Assembly: GCA_031550435.1 (NCBI GenBank)
Contig: JAVBOO010000018.1
Coordinates: forward strand, 62,001 to 126,000
Length of the DNA stretch: 64,000 nt
Source: JAVBOO01 sp031550435
Lineage (GTDB): Bacteria > Bacillota > Clostridia > Lachnospirales > WRAX01
Direction of reading: 5' to 3'
In this document: positions 24,072 through 30,862 of the stretch, one piece after another
How the letters are laid out: each line of letters opens with the position of its first letter
Position numbering within the stretch: the first letter of the stretch is position 1
Made by a program: the position numbers and the translations under genes
Notes under the pieces: generated by a model
Database searches by the model: none
What the model was told of the DNA's origin: nothing
Seen by the model: only the letters and a program-made list of their open reading frames with translations

Positions 24072-24281
24072 TGATAATTCAATATGTTTTTTTACCCAGT
24101 CACCGGTATAAAAGCATTTATTACCCAGTCGCGGGAATTCGAACCACGCAGCGTTTTTTATACAACAGCCGCTGCGGACGCGACGGCAGCGGATCAGTCC
24201 TGACGTGCAGAAAAGTGCACACAACGTTTTGAGGTAATTGACTGAGCGTGACAATTTGTAGCCAAAAGAATCATATCAGAC

Positions 24282-24297
24282 ATTATTAATAATGATT
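24282..24297. promoter_or_regulatory. AT-rich Fur-like site
   Basis: ATTATTAATAATGATT is identical to bases inside the Fur/PerR-like operator at 847-874, but the second half of the box (ATTATCA) is not kept. It lies ~130 bp upstream of the flotillin promoter. Weak evidence. Confidence 0.25.
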
Positions 24298-24305
24298 CGT
24301 ATAGT

Positions 24306-24360
24306 TATTACTTCGGCAATAAAATGTATTACCGCGGGAGTTAAATGCGCATAAAATACT
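24306..24360 (-). repeat. Repeat R1 remnant: left end joined to inverted right end
   Basis: tattacttcggcaataaaatg (left end) runs directly into tattaccgcgggagttaaat...ataaaatact, the reverse complement of the right end. An internally rearranged copy. With its ends inverted it resembles a minimal element made of two ends. Confidence 0.55.
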
Positions 24361-24423
24361 ACGAAGGGTTCAAGTTGGGATACATTGCCAAAACAGTTGT
24401 TGATTTAGTCGGCGACGTAACAA

Positions 24424-24452
24424 TTGTTTATTTGGCTTGTTTGTGATATAAT
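24424..24452 (+). promoter_or_regulatory. Promoter of the flotillin gene
   Basis: TTGTTT at 24424-24429, 17-bp spacer, extended -10 TGATATAAT (TATAAT 24447-24452). The start would be near 24459, ~45 nt before the ATG. Confidence 0.65.
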
Positions 24453-24504
24453 ACGCTTGTTTTATAAGACGGATAGTATACGTTAATTTAAGGAGGCATT
24501 GCTA

Positions 24505-26052
24505 ATGGAATGGACTGACTTTGTTGTACCCGCAATAGGCGCGGCGCTCTTCTTGCTTATATTTTTTATGGGCTATATAAAGGCTCCTCCCGATACCGCA
24601 CTGATTATTTCGGGACTAAGAAAGAGAATAGTTATCGGCAGGGCAAGCGTGCGGGTTCCTTTTCTTGAAAGGATAGATAAACTCAGCCTAAAACTGATAC
24701 CTATAGATGTAAAAACATCGACGGCTGTCCCGACTGCCGACTATATCAACATACAGGTTGACGCTGCAGTCAATGTCAAAATAAGCAGTGACCGCGTCAG
24801 ACTGGCTCAGGCCGCCGAAAATTTCCTGAACCAAAATATAGAGTATATCGCAAAAATAGCCAGAGAAGTGCTCGAGGGCAATATGCGCGAGATAGTCGGC
24901 CGAATGAAGCTTGAGGAAATGGTAAGCGACAGGCAGAAGTTTGCCGAGCTTGTCAAAGAGAATGCGCTTCCGGATCTCGCGGCAATGGGCCTGGACGTTG
25001 TCAGCTTTAATGTACAAAATTTTTCCGATAACAACGGTGTAATTGACGATCTGGGAATCGACAACATTTCGCAGATAAAGAAAAAAGCGGCTATCGCCAA
25101 GGCGGAAGCGGACAAAGAAATCGCAGTTGCTAAGGCCGAAGCCGACAGACAGGCGAATTACGCGAAAATTAACTCTGACAGAGAAATCGCAATAAAAAAC
25201 AACGAGTTGGACATTCAAAAGTCCGATTTGCAGAGGATGGCGGACACAAAACGCGCTGAAGCCGATGCGGCCTATGATATACAAAAGCAGGAACAGAGAA
25301 AAACCATAGAGATTACCTCGGCAGAAGCGGACATTGCAAAGGAAGAAAAGGCAATCGTTTTAAAGCAAAAAGAGGTTGAAGTAATGGAGAAATCTCTTGA
25401 TGCGGAAGTACGAAAAAAGGCAGAGGCGGATCGTTTCGCGCGTCAGCAAAAAGCCGATGCCGAGCTGTATGAGAGGCAGAAAAACGCGGAAGCTAAAAAG
25501 TTCGAAATACAGCAGGAGGCTGAAGCGCAAAAGGCAAAAGCCGAGGCCGAGCGCTTTACGAAAGAACAGGAGGCTCTCGGTATACAAAGGCTGGGAGAGG
25601 CCGAAGCAGAGGCGACAAAAGCAAAGGGTATAGCCGAAGCCGAAGCCATGGAAAAAAAGGCAGTGGCTTACCAGAAGTACACCGGTGCGGCTATTGCCGA
25701 AATGATGATAAAAGTATTGCCGGATATCGCGGAGAATATCGCCAAGCCGTTGTCGCAAATTGATAAAATTACGATAATAGGCGGGAACAGCGCCGGAGTT
25801 GACGAAGTTTCAGGCAATGTAACGGCTGTGATGGCAAGGCTGTTTGAATCTATGAAGGAGACAACGGGCATCGATTTAGGCGAAATCGTCAGAGCGGGTA
25901 CATACGACGCTAAGGTTACAAGAAACATAAACATAACCGGAATAGCGCAGGGTTCGGACGAGGCGAAGGAAGCTGTAAGGCTGATTGCGGCAAACGAGGC
26001 GGCCGCGACTCTCACTGATCTGCCGGAGGTTTCAAAGCAAGAAAAAAACTAA
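24505..26052 (+). CDS. Flotillin-like SPFH protein
   Basis: 515 residues. An N-terminal membrane hairpin (VPAIGAALFLLIFFMGYI), an SPFH/band-7 domain (~residues 30-190, PDTALIISGLRKRIVIGRAS, VDAAVNVKISSD), then ~200 residues of Ala/Glu/Lys/Gln coiled coil (EAEAEATKAKGIAEAEAMEK) and a C-terminal helical part. Flotillins (FloT/YqiK) form oligomeric scaffolds in membrane microdomains that gather kinases and secretion factors. ATG 24505 with AAGGAGG at 24490-24496; TTG at 24499 is too close to that site. No NfeD partner is next to it. Confidence 0.9.
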   Translation: MEWTDFVVPAIGAALFLLIFFMGYIKAPPDTALIISGLRKRIVIGRASVRVPFLERIDKLSLKLIPIDVKTSTAVPTADYINIQVDAAVNVKISSDRVRLAQAAENFLNQNIEYIAKIAREVLEGNMREIVGRMKLEEMVSDRQKFAELVKENALPDLAAMGLDVVSFNVQNFSDNNGVIDDLGIDNISQIKKKAAIAKAEADKEIAVAKAEADRQANYAKINSDREIAIKNNELDIQKSDLQRMADTKRAEADAAYDIQKQEQRKTIEITSAEADIAKEEKAIVLKQKEVEVMEKSLDAEVRKKAEADRFARQQKADAELYERQKNAEAKKFEIQQEAEAQKAKAEAERFTKEQEALGIQRLGEAEAEATKAKGIAEAEAMEKKAVAYQKYTGAAIAEMMIKVLPDIAENIAKPLSQIDKITIIGGNSAGVDEVSGNVTAVMARLFESMKETTGIDLGEIVRAGTYDAKVTRNINITGIAQGSDEAKEAVRLIAANEAAATLTDLPEVSKQEKN

Positions 26053-26097
26053 AGTAAGCGCTGGTTTAATCGAAGTTGCGCACGAGGATGCGCGGAT

Positions 26098-26111
26098 TAT
26101 TACCGCGGGAG
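26098..26111 (-). repeat. Repeat R1 remnant (inverted end)
   Basis: tattaccgcgggag, the reverse complement of the R1 right end, 46 bp after the flotillin stop. Confidence 0.4.
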
Positions 26112-26123
26112 TATGATAAAGCG

Positions 26124-26155
26124 AAACCCCGACAGGCATTGCTGTCGGGGTTTTG
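26124..26155. terminator. Bidirectional terminator between flotillin and subtilase genes
   Basis: AAACCCCGACAG, loop gcattg, CTGTCGGGGTTTT: strong stem with a T-run on the plus strand and an A-run on the other side, serving both convergent genes. Confidence 0.85.
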
Positions 26156-26195
26156 TATGCGGATTTTGATGCGGATTATCACGGTAAGCACCGGT

Positions 26196-27611
26196 TTAAT
26201 TGGATTTCAAGCGCTCGATTACCGCTGCCGGGTTGACTATCTTACCAAACTTATATGTTTTTCCGTTGTGAGTTATCGTAGTAGTGGTTGCGGTTTCGTA
26301 AACAAGCTTGATAAACTCTTTTGAAGTGATGTCGGGCTTAACCTGACAGCAAAGGGCATAAAACCCGGCACACCACGGAACTGCCCAGCTAAGTCCTCCT
26401 TGATATGACAATTCGTATTTATCATCGCCTGTCGGAGAGGGATAGGTTCTCGAACCCATCGGGAACTGCGCGAGTCCGCTGTAAAAAGGATTGTTCGGGT
26501 CGCTGTAAAAGTTGTCGGCTACCCATCCGGCCGGTGTGTAGGAATTTGGGTCGTCCGGGTCTTTGCCGTAATCGCGGCACATGCCGAAAAGATTTAGAGT
26601 GCTGTACACCTCGGTTGAAGTTGTAACGACAAATATGTTTTCTTTTGAAGCCTTTAAGATAGCTTCGTTAAGGGCGTTGTATCCCTGATCGTATTGACCG
26701 TAGCCGCGCGAAATTGATATGACTCTGATTTTTTCGCTCTGATGAAGCTCTTTGTTGATCTCCAGCACCCTTAAAATGCAGTCGGCCATAACGGACGCAT
26801 CGAATTCGTATCCGGTATCGGTAAAATGCCCGAAGGTCGAGGCGATGTAGTAAAGCTTTGCGCCGGGGGCCGTTCCTATATCTTTTCCGACTGCGATTCC
26901 CGAAACGGCGGCGCCGTGCATAGTTGCTCCCTCGTCTACACAATGGATTCTTTCGTAGTACATAAGATTGTCTTTATACTGCTCATGCGAAAGCAGAAGT
27001 GCTTGATCGATTATCGCAATACCGACTCCATCCCCGGTTATGCCTTGCTCATGCAGCTCGCGTATGCCGAGACCGGGATTTTTGTTAAACTCCAAGAGCT
27101 GCTGCGGGTCAAAACCGGCCGGCAGTGTATCGGGCCAAACGGTATCGCTGTTAAAACTCAGATCGTTTATGTTTTCGACTGCGCTTAAATCAAAGCCGGA
27201 AATATCGCGGCTTCTAACATCGTAACCCCAGATATTGTTTTTCTCCGCAAAGCCTTCAAAAGTCATAAAACTCCAGTCAGCCACCTGCTCCGTCCGGACG
27301 AAAACCGGAGCGCCTTCTTTAAGCTTCGTCGGGTCGGCGAGCATGGTCGTGTACATGGACTCTTGCAAGTTCTTATGATTGCTGTAGTCGGGAGGAGTAT
27401 AGTGTTCCTGTGCCGAGGAGGTCAGGGCAGGGGAAGAAGACGGAGCTGAGCTTATCGGTGCGCCGGACGTCGTTTCGGACGATGCAGAGGGGACGACGGT
27501 TTCCGAAGCCGAAACGGTCGGGCTCCCGGACGGCGGGTTTTGCGCGTTGCAGCTCGATAAAACCATACAGCTTGCCAATATCGGGACTATTATTTTACGC
27601 GTTGTTTTCAC
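26196..27611 (-). CDS. Divergent subtilisin-like (S8) peptidase lipoprotein
   Basis: 471 residues. Lipoprotein signal: hydrophobic segment then lipobox VLSSC (Cys21), followed by a Ser/Pro/Thr-rich linker to ~residue 75. The S8 triad is recognisable but altered: Asp in GVGIAIIDQALLLSHE, His in ATMHGAAVSGIAVG, and Ser in GGLSWAVPWCAGFYAL where typical subtilases have GTSMAAPHVAG. It is thus an outward-facing, membrane-anchored protease. GTG 27611 with AAAGGAGG upstream. The changed serine loop means activity should be tested, not assumed. Confidence 0.8.
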   Translation of the reverse strand: MKTTRKIIVPILASCMVLSSCNAQNPPSGSPTVSASETVVPSASSETTSGAPISSAPSSSPALTSSAQEHYTPPDYSNHKNLQESMYTTMLADPTKLKEGAPVFVRTEQVADWSFMTFEGFAEKNNIWGYDVRSRDISGFDLSAVENINDLSFNSDTVWPDTLPAGFDPQQLLEFNKNPGLGIRELHEQGITGDGVGIAIIDQALLLSHEQYKDNLMYYERIHCVDEGATMHGAAVSGIAVGKDIGTAPGAKLYYIASTFGHFTDTGYEFDASVMADCILRVLEINKELHQSEKIRVISISRGYGQYDQGYNALNEAILKASKENIFVVTTSTEVYSTLNLFGMCRDYGKDPDDPNSYTPAGWVADNFYSDPNNPFYSGLAQFPMGSRTYPSPTGDDKYELSYQGGLSWAVPWCAGFYALCCQVKPDITSKEFIKLVYETATTTTITHNGKTYKFGKIVNPAAVIERLKSN

Positions 27612-27845
27612 GTTTGCCTCCTTTTAAGAATAAACATTTCGGTTACTGTACTTGACATACTAACATCCCGGTAAGTAAATGTAAATAATTAGTTTAAATG
27701 TAAAATGTTTCGGTGGATGTCAGTGTAGTTTACGACTGTTTTTCGATTGAGCGCGCGCTCGACCAACTCTCCGAGCCGGTTTCGTGTGCGACATGCACCG
27801 GTTAGGTAAGTGCGGATTAAATCAGCCGTGTCTCCGCCAAAGTGA
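27612..27845. other. Intergenic DNA upstream of the subtilase gene
   Basis: AT-rich next to the subtilase start (no clear minus-strand promoter pair), then gcgcgcgctcgaccaac and an R5-like piece (ggtaagtgcggattaaatcagccgtg, 27804-27830). Confidence 0.3.
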
Positions 27846-27905
27846 TTTAACGTCCGACGCCCTACAGTCGTTTAAGACTGATATTGCCTTAAACAACTGT
27901 AGTCG
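27846..27905 (-). repeat. Repeat R3, partial copy 3
   Basis: taacgtccgacgccctacagtcgtttaagactgatattgccttaaacaactgtag: the palindromic end of R3 with mutations in one arm. Confidence 0.5.
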
Positions 27906-27979
27906 GCGGTTGCTTAAACAAACGATTTTTTGCAAAAAAAAGTGGAGAAGCATCGCTTCTCCGGAGAGGAATTAGGAAA

Positions 27980-28048
27980 ATGAATATCAACAGATTTGAA
28001 AGGGAGTTCAAATCGTCAAAGCTTGTTAAAAAACAAGAAAAGAGTTAG
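27980..28048 (+). CDS. Possible 22-residue small protein
   Basis: ATG 27980 follows GGAGAGGAATTAGGAAA and encodes MNINRFEREFKSSKLVKKQE plus two residues; very basic. A hairpin GGAGAAGC-atc-GCTTCTCC (27943-27961) precedes it. It is convergent with the transglutaminase gene. There is no homology I recognise; it may be chance. Confidence 0.2.
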   Translation: MNINRFEREFKSSKLVKKQEKS

Positions 28049-28064
28049 GCAATTTTGGGTGAAA

Positions 28065-28862
28065 CTAGTATTCCTTCACTACGGTAAGCTTGGAGGCATC
28101 CTTGGCATAAGAGTAACTGATTTTATACTCCCGCGCTCCGGCATCGTAAGTTGTGTCAACTGACACCCATTTGCCGTCGATAAGGGCCTGATTCCATGCG
28201 TGATAACCGTTAATGTCGGGGCTGTAGCCCATTGTGAGCTTACAGGGGATGTTGTTGCTTCTCAAAATTGAAGCGAGCAGAGAAGCATAGTCAAAGCAAA
28301 TTCCTTTGCTTGTCTTATATGTGTCATCAATTACGGGAAGGTAACCCGTTAATTGCTTGGCAGCCTTTTCATTGTCGTACTTGATGTTCGCGACTACGTA
28401 CTCGTAAGCAATCATAAACTTGTCGGTGTCGGTCTTTGCTTTTGCGGTAAGTTTTGACATATCGGTTATGCTTGCCATGCCGCTGTTAAAGTTAACCAAC
28501 TGTATTGATTGAGTGTAAAGAGCTTTTTCATCAACCTTATCAAGTTTGAAGCTTTCCTGAGCGACGACTCTGTACTTCGTGTCGGAGACGTTTTCGAGCA
28601 CCATAACCGTATATTCGCCTGTTCCGCTTTGCAGAGGAAAAACTGTGGGTTTGTTGTCTTTTATGTCGTAGTTATACTTGACTTCGCCTTTGGAAATCTG
28701 TACTTTCACGGCCTTTTTGAGTTCTCTTTTGTAAGTTACGCTCACAGTACCGGATGTGATTGCGGATTTATCAATCACAATGTCATCGTTCGCATAAGCA
28801 GAGTCGGTGCAAAAAACTGTCAACATTGTAAAAATAATTGCCAAAAATAATAATTTTTTCAT
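28065..28862 (-). CDS. Secreted transglutaminase-like (TgpA/Transglut_core) protein
   Basis: 265 residues. Signal peptide MKKLLFLAIIFTMLTVFCTD, cleavage probably after YAN-type site near residue 25. The papain-like transglutaminase core is C-terminal: Cys in SKGICFDYASLLASILR, His in INGYHAWNQALIDG, Asp in WVSVDTTYDAG. In bacteria such domains act as proteases or crosslinkers at the surface. ATG 28862 is chosen because the longer frame (to 28994) would translate riboswitch RNA; the ribosome site is weak (GGTAGGT). Two c-di-GMP-I riboswitches in tandem precede it, tying expression to the motile/sessile switch. Confidence 0.9.
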   Translation of the reverse strand: MKKLLFLAIIFTMLTVFCTDSAYANDDIVIDKSAITSGTVSVTYKRELKKAVKVQISKGEVKYNYDIKDNKPTVFPLQSGTGEYTVMVLENVSDTKYRVVAQESFKLDKVDEKALYTQSIQLVNFNSGMASITDMSKLTAKAKTDTDKFMIAYEYVVANIKYDNEKAAKQLTGYLPVIDDTYKTSKGICFDYASLLASILRSNNIPCKLTMGYSPDINGYHAWNQALIDGKWVSVDTTYDAGAREYKISYSYAKDASKLTVVKEY

Positions 28863-28892
28863 ACCTACCACCATCCAAAACGTTGATTGTTT

Positions 28893-28916
28893 CCAACCAA
28901 CAATGGTGTCGGTTGG
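28893..28916 (-). promoter_or_regulatory. Hairpin between proximal riboswitch and gene start
   Basis: CCAACC ... GGTTGG arms around ~12 nt, between the proximal aptamer and the transglutaminase start. No U-run follows, so it may control ribosome access rather than stop transcription. Confidence 0.35.
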
Positions 28917-28998
28917 CAATTTCGGCAGACCGGCTGTCATAGTTTCCCTTAGACCCGAATCTTTGCGCCACTGTCTTTCGAACAGCTTCGCCATTATC
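28916..28998 (-). promoter_or_regulatory. Cyclic di-GMP-I riboswitch, proximal copy
   Basis: On the minus strand the GEMM-I blocks appear in order: AATGGCGAAGC, CTGTTCGAAAGACAG (P1b/tetraloop GAAA), TGGCGCAAAGATTC, GGGTCTAAGG, ATGACAGCC, GGTCTGCCGAA. It binds c-di-GMP. It lies directly upstream of the transglutaminase-like gene. Compared with the distal copy its first helix and the receptor side (TCTGCCG for ..TACCG) deviate more from consensus. Confidence 0.85.
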
Positions 28999-29018
28999 GC
29001 TTGCCTTGTTACACAATG

Positions 29019-29044
29019 AAAATCCCGTAGTATCGGCTACGGGA
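29019..29044 (-). terminator. Terminator between the tandem riboswitches
   Basis: Minus strand: TCCCGTAG, loop ccgata, CTACGGGA, then TTTTCATT. It follows the distal aptamer, whose ligand state probably decides between termination and read-through into the proximal aptamer. Confidence 0.75.
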
Positions 29045-29059
29045 ATGAAATCGACTCAA

Positions 29060-29145
29060 TCAGGTAGCCCAGCCGTCATGTTCCGCAGAAGGAATTTAGA
29101 CCTGTAGTTTTGCGCCCCCTTCTTTCGAAAGGTTTGCCGTTTACT
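29060..29145 (-). promoter_or_regulatory. Cyclic di-GMP-I riboswitch, distal copy
   Basis: Minus strand: AACGGCAAACC, TTTCGAAAGAA, GGGGGCGCAAAACTACAGG, TCTAAATTCC, CATGACGGC, TGGGCTACCTG. This is a close match to the GEMM-I consensus, including GGCAAACC, GAAA tetraloop, CGCAAA, GG.CTAA and the final GG..TACC. It is followed by a terminator and a second aptamer. Confidence 0.92.
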
Positions 29146-29166
29146 GATACTATGTTCATGTAAACA

Positions 29167-29195
29167 ATGATATCACATCTTATATAGGAATGCAA
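29167..29195 (-). promoter_or_regulatory. Promoter of the riboswitch-transglutaminase transcript
   Basis: Minus strand TTGCAT (29195-29190), 17-bp spacer, TATCAT (29172-29167). The start near 29160 puts the distal aptamer at the RNA 5' end. Confidence 0.6.
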
Positions 29196-29370
29196 TAGTA
29201 TTCATATAAAAATTTACATATTTTTTGACGTGCAAACTTTTAACACTATAAATCTGCATAACTTTGTTTACATATACATTTTCGGCAGCTACCAAAAAAA
29301 CTTTAGGGGTTTTTTGAAAAATTTTCAAGTTTTTTTGTGCGGGCGAAAATTTGCCGTCTCGCGGTGTGGG

Positions 29371-29530
29371 TATTACTTCGGCAACAAAATATAGGAAAAC
29401 GCTATATTTTGTTGTTCCCCAGCTTAGACGCAGATGCGCCGCATTGTAGCGCTGCGGCGTATCTAAGCGCGTCTGCTCGGCCAAGTAACCGCGTAAGTAT
29501 TTTATACGGTAGTTAACTTCCGCGGTAATA
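29371..29530 (+). repeat. Dispersed repeat R1, copy D (full length)
   Basis: tattacttcggcaacaaaatatagg ... ccgcggtaata, 160 bp, same orientation as the other full copies. It carries small differences (cccagcttag for ccctcgctaag; ggccaagtaacc for ggcacgagtaacc). It lies in a gene-free stretch upstream of the DUF4321 gene. Confidence 0.8.
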
Positions 29531-29707
29531 ATATTGAAAGTTATGAAGTCATTCAACACATAAGGGGTAGGGGCGGCATCTGCGGGAGAACGCGCAAAAC
29601 AGTCTCGGGAAGCCGCATTGTCAAGAGTCGGCATTATTACGAAAAATAGTACCTGCCTATTGTAAACAATATTTGTTTTTGTTATGATAATCTCCGGCGA
29701 TGATACA

Positions 29708-29724
29708 TATTACCGCGGAAGTTA
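29708..29724 (-). repeat. Repeat R1 remnant (inverted right end)
   Basis: tattaccgcggaagtta is the reverse complement of the R1 right end. Confidence 0.5.
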
Positions 29725-29741
29725 TTTTGGTTGGATTTTGC

Positions 29742-29780
29742 GCTGCGCTTCGAAAAGTTCGGATTTTGCACCACTTCGTT
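29742..29780 (+). repeat. Perfect 39-bp direct repeat, unit 1
   Basis: gctgcgcttcgaaaagttcg ... caccacttcgtt, identical to 29864-29902. Confidence 0.85.
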
Positions 29781-29863
29781 ACTCGGGCGCAAAACCCCCT
29801 GCTGCCGAATCCGCAACACCCGCTTTGCGGTCTTTGTGCGGATATAGCCGCAAGCTTTTCTAT

Positions 29864-29902
29864 GCTGCGCTTCGAAAAGTTCGGATTTTGCACCACTTCG
29901 TT
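29864..29902 (+). repeat. Perfect 39-bp direct repeat, unit 2
   Basis: Identical to 29742-29780. It ends ~20 bp before the ribosome site of the DUF4321 gene. Confidence 0.85.
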
Positions 29903-29935
29903 CAAAAATTCTTTGGTGACACGGAGGATAGAGAG

Positions 29936-30199
29936 TTGTATAGAGCTGGCAAAAGTCTTGTAGTCTTGATATTGTTTATACTTGCGGGAATAGTGCTGGG
30001 CGGGTTTTTGGGCAGTCTTGCCGCCGACTCCGGCGTTAAGTGGTTGAGCTGGCTGAATTACGGCCTGACTTTCGGCATAAAAGAGCCGGTGCTGCTCGAT
30101 CTGAGCGTGATAACTCTCACGTTCGGCATTATGATAAGGTTTACCGTTTCCGGTATTATCGGTATGGCTCTGGCAATATTTATTTACAGGAAGATGTAG
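29936..30199 (+). CDS. DUF4321 small membrane protein
   Basis: 87 residues. Two membrane helices (SLVVLILFILAGIVLGGFLG and SGIIGMALAIFIYRK) around a polar middle (NYGLTFGIKEPVLLDLSVITLTFGI), the pattern of DUF4321, a clostridial family of unknown function commonly found next to maf and mreB. The start is TTG 29936, 8 nt after GGAGG (29923-29927); longer in-frame starts would translate the 39-bp repeats. It precedes maf by one base, so it opens the maf-mre operon. Confidence 0.8.
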   Translation: MYRAGKSLVVLILFILAGIVLGGFLGSLAADSGVKWLSWLNYGLTFGIKEPVLLDLSVITLTFGIMIRFTVSGIIGMALAIFIYRKM

Positions 30200-30200
30200 C

Positions 30201-30812
30201 ATGAAGAATCCGAGAATTATACTCGCTTCGGCCTCTGCGAGAAGGCGTCAGCTTTTGGAGCAGGCGGGCTTTAAAATCGAGGTTGCAAGCGGTGATTTTG
30301 ACGAAACGAAACTGATGAAGGCCGGCATGACGCCTAAATGCCTTGTCGAGACCATTGCGCTTCGAAAGGCCGAAAACTCTTTAAGAGATTATGAGAACTG
30401 CGTTATAATAGCTGCCGACACAATAGTCTGTCTTGGCGGCAGGGTTTACGGAAAACCGGCTGACACAAGCGATGCGGCCGGTATGCTCAAGGCTTTAAGC
30501 GGCAATACTCACACCGTATACACGGGAGTATGTATTGTTTACAGAACGTCTGACGGCGAAAGAATCGCGATTTTTTCGGACACGACAACCGTAACAATGA
30601 AAGAACTGGACGAAAGTGAAATTTCGGCGTATATAAGTACGGGAGAACCGCTTGACCGGGCGGGGTCGTATACTTTGGCAGAGACCGGCTCGATGTTTGT
30701 TACAAGTATAGAAGGTAATTTTTCAACGGTTTTGGGTCTGCCAATGCATAAACTGTATGACGAGCTGAAAAAAATCGGGCTGGATCCGTTTATGCTCAGG
30801 AGTCAGACGTAA
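30201..30812 (+). CDS. maf: Maf-family nucleoside triphosphate pyrophosphatase
   Basis: 203 residues. Family motifs: LASASARRRQLLEQAGF (S-x-S-x-RR at the N-terminus), DFDET, CVIIAADTIVCLGGRVYGKP (catalytic Asp and binding Lys), GNTHTVYTGVC and SYTLAETGSMFVTSIEGNFSTVLGLP. Maf enzymes hydrolyse non-canonical or pyrimidine NTPs (dTTP, UTP) to monophosphates and influence septum formation. ATG 30201 follows the DUF4321 stop by one base. radC, which often sits between maf and mreB, is absent. Confidence 0.95.
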   Translation: MKNPRIILASASARRRQLLEQAGFKIEVASGDFDETKLMKAGMTPKCLVETIALRKAENSLRDYENCVIIAADTIVCLGGRVYGKPADTSDAAGMLKALSGNTHTVYTGVCIVYRTSDGERIAIFSDTTTVTMKELDESEISAYISTGEPLDRAGSYTLAETGSMFVTSIEGNFSTVLGLPMHKLYDELKKIGLDPFMLRSQT

Positions 30813-30862
30813 CACTTTTTAATAGCGTGCCGTTACATAAGGCATACAGGGAGGAATATTTT

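Larger units (their letters stand above)
29531..29935. other. Intergenic DNA with a 39-bp direct repeat, upstream of DUF4321
   Basis: After repeat R1 copy D come ~170 bp without visible signals, an R1 end remnant (29708-29724), and two 39-bp direct repeats (29742-29780, 29864-29902). A long frame runs through this stretch but has no ribosome site and includes the repeats. Confidence 0.4.

Noticed and set aside
24120..24175. tRNA-like T-arm on the minus strand (GGTTCGAATTCCCGCG)
   Set aside because: The T-stem does not pair fully and no acceptor, D or anticodon arm fits around it.
28863..28994. 44 extra N-terminal codons for the transglutaminase-like protein
   Set aside because: This DNA is the proximal c-di-GMP riboswitch, and the true signal peptide starts at 28862.
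29173..29634. A 153-codon minus-strand frame
   Set aside because: It again translates R1 and AT-rich DNA, and lacks a ribosome site and any recognisable domain.
29684..29935. 84 extra N-terminal codons for the DUF4321 gene
   Set aside because: They translate two direct repeats; DUF4321 proteins are ~85 residues and TTG 29936 has an ideal ribosome site.
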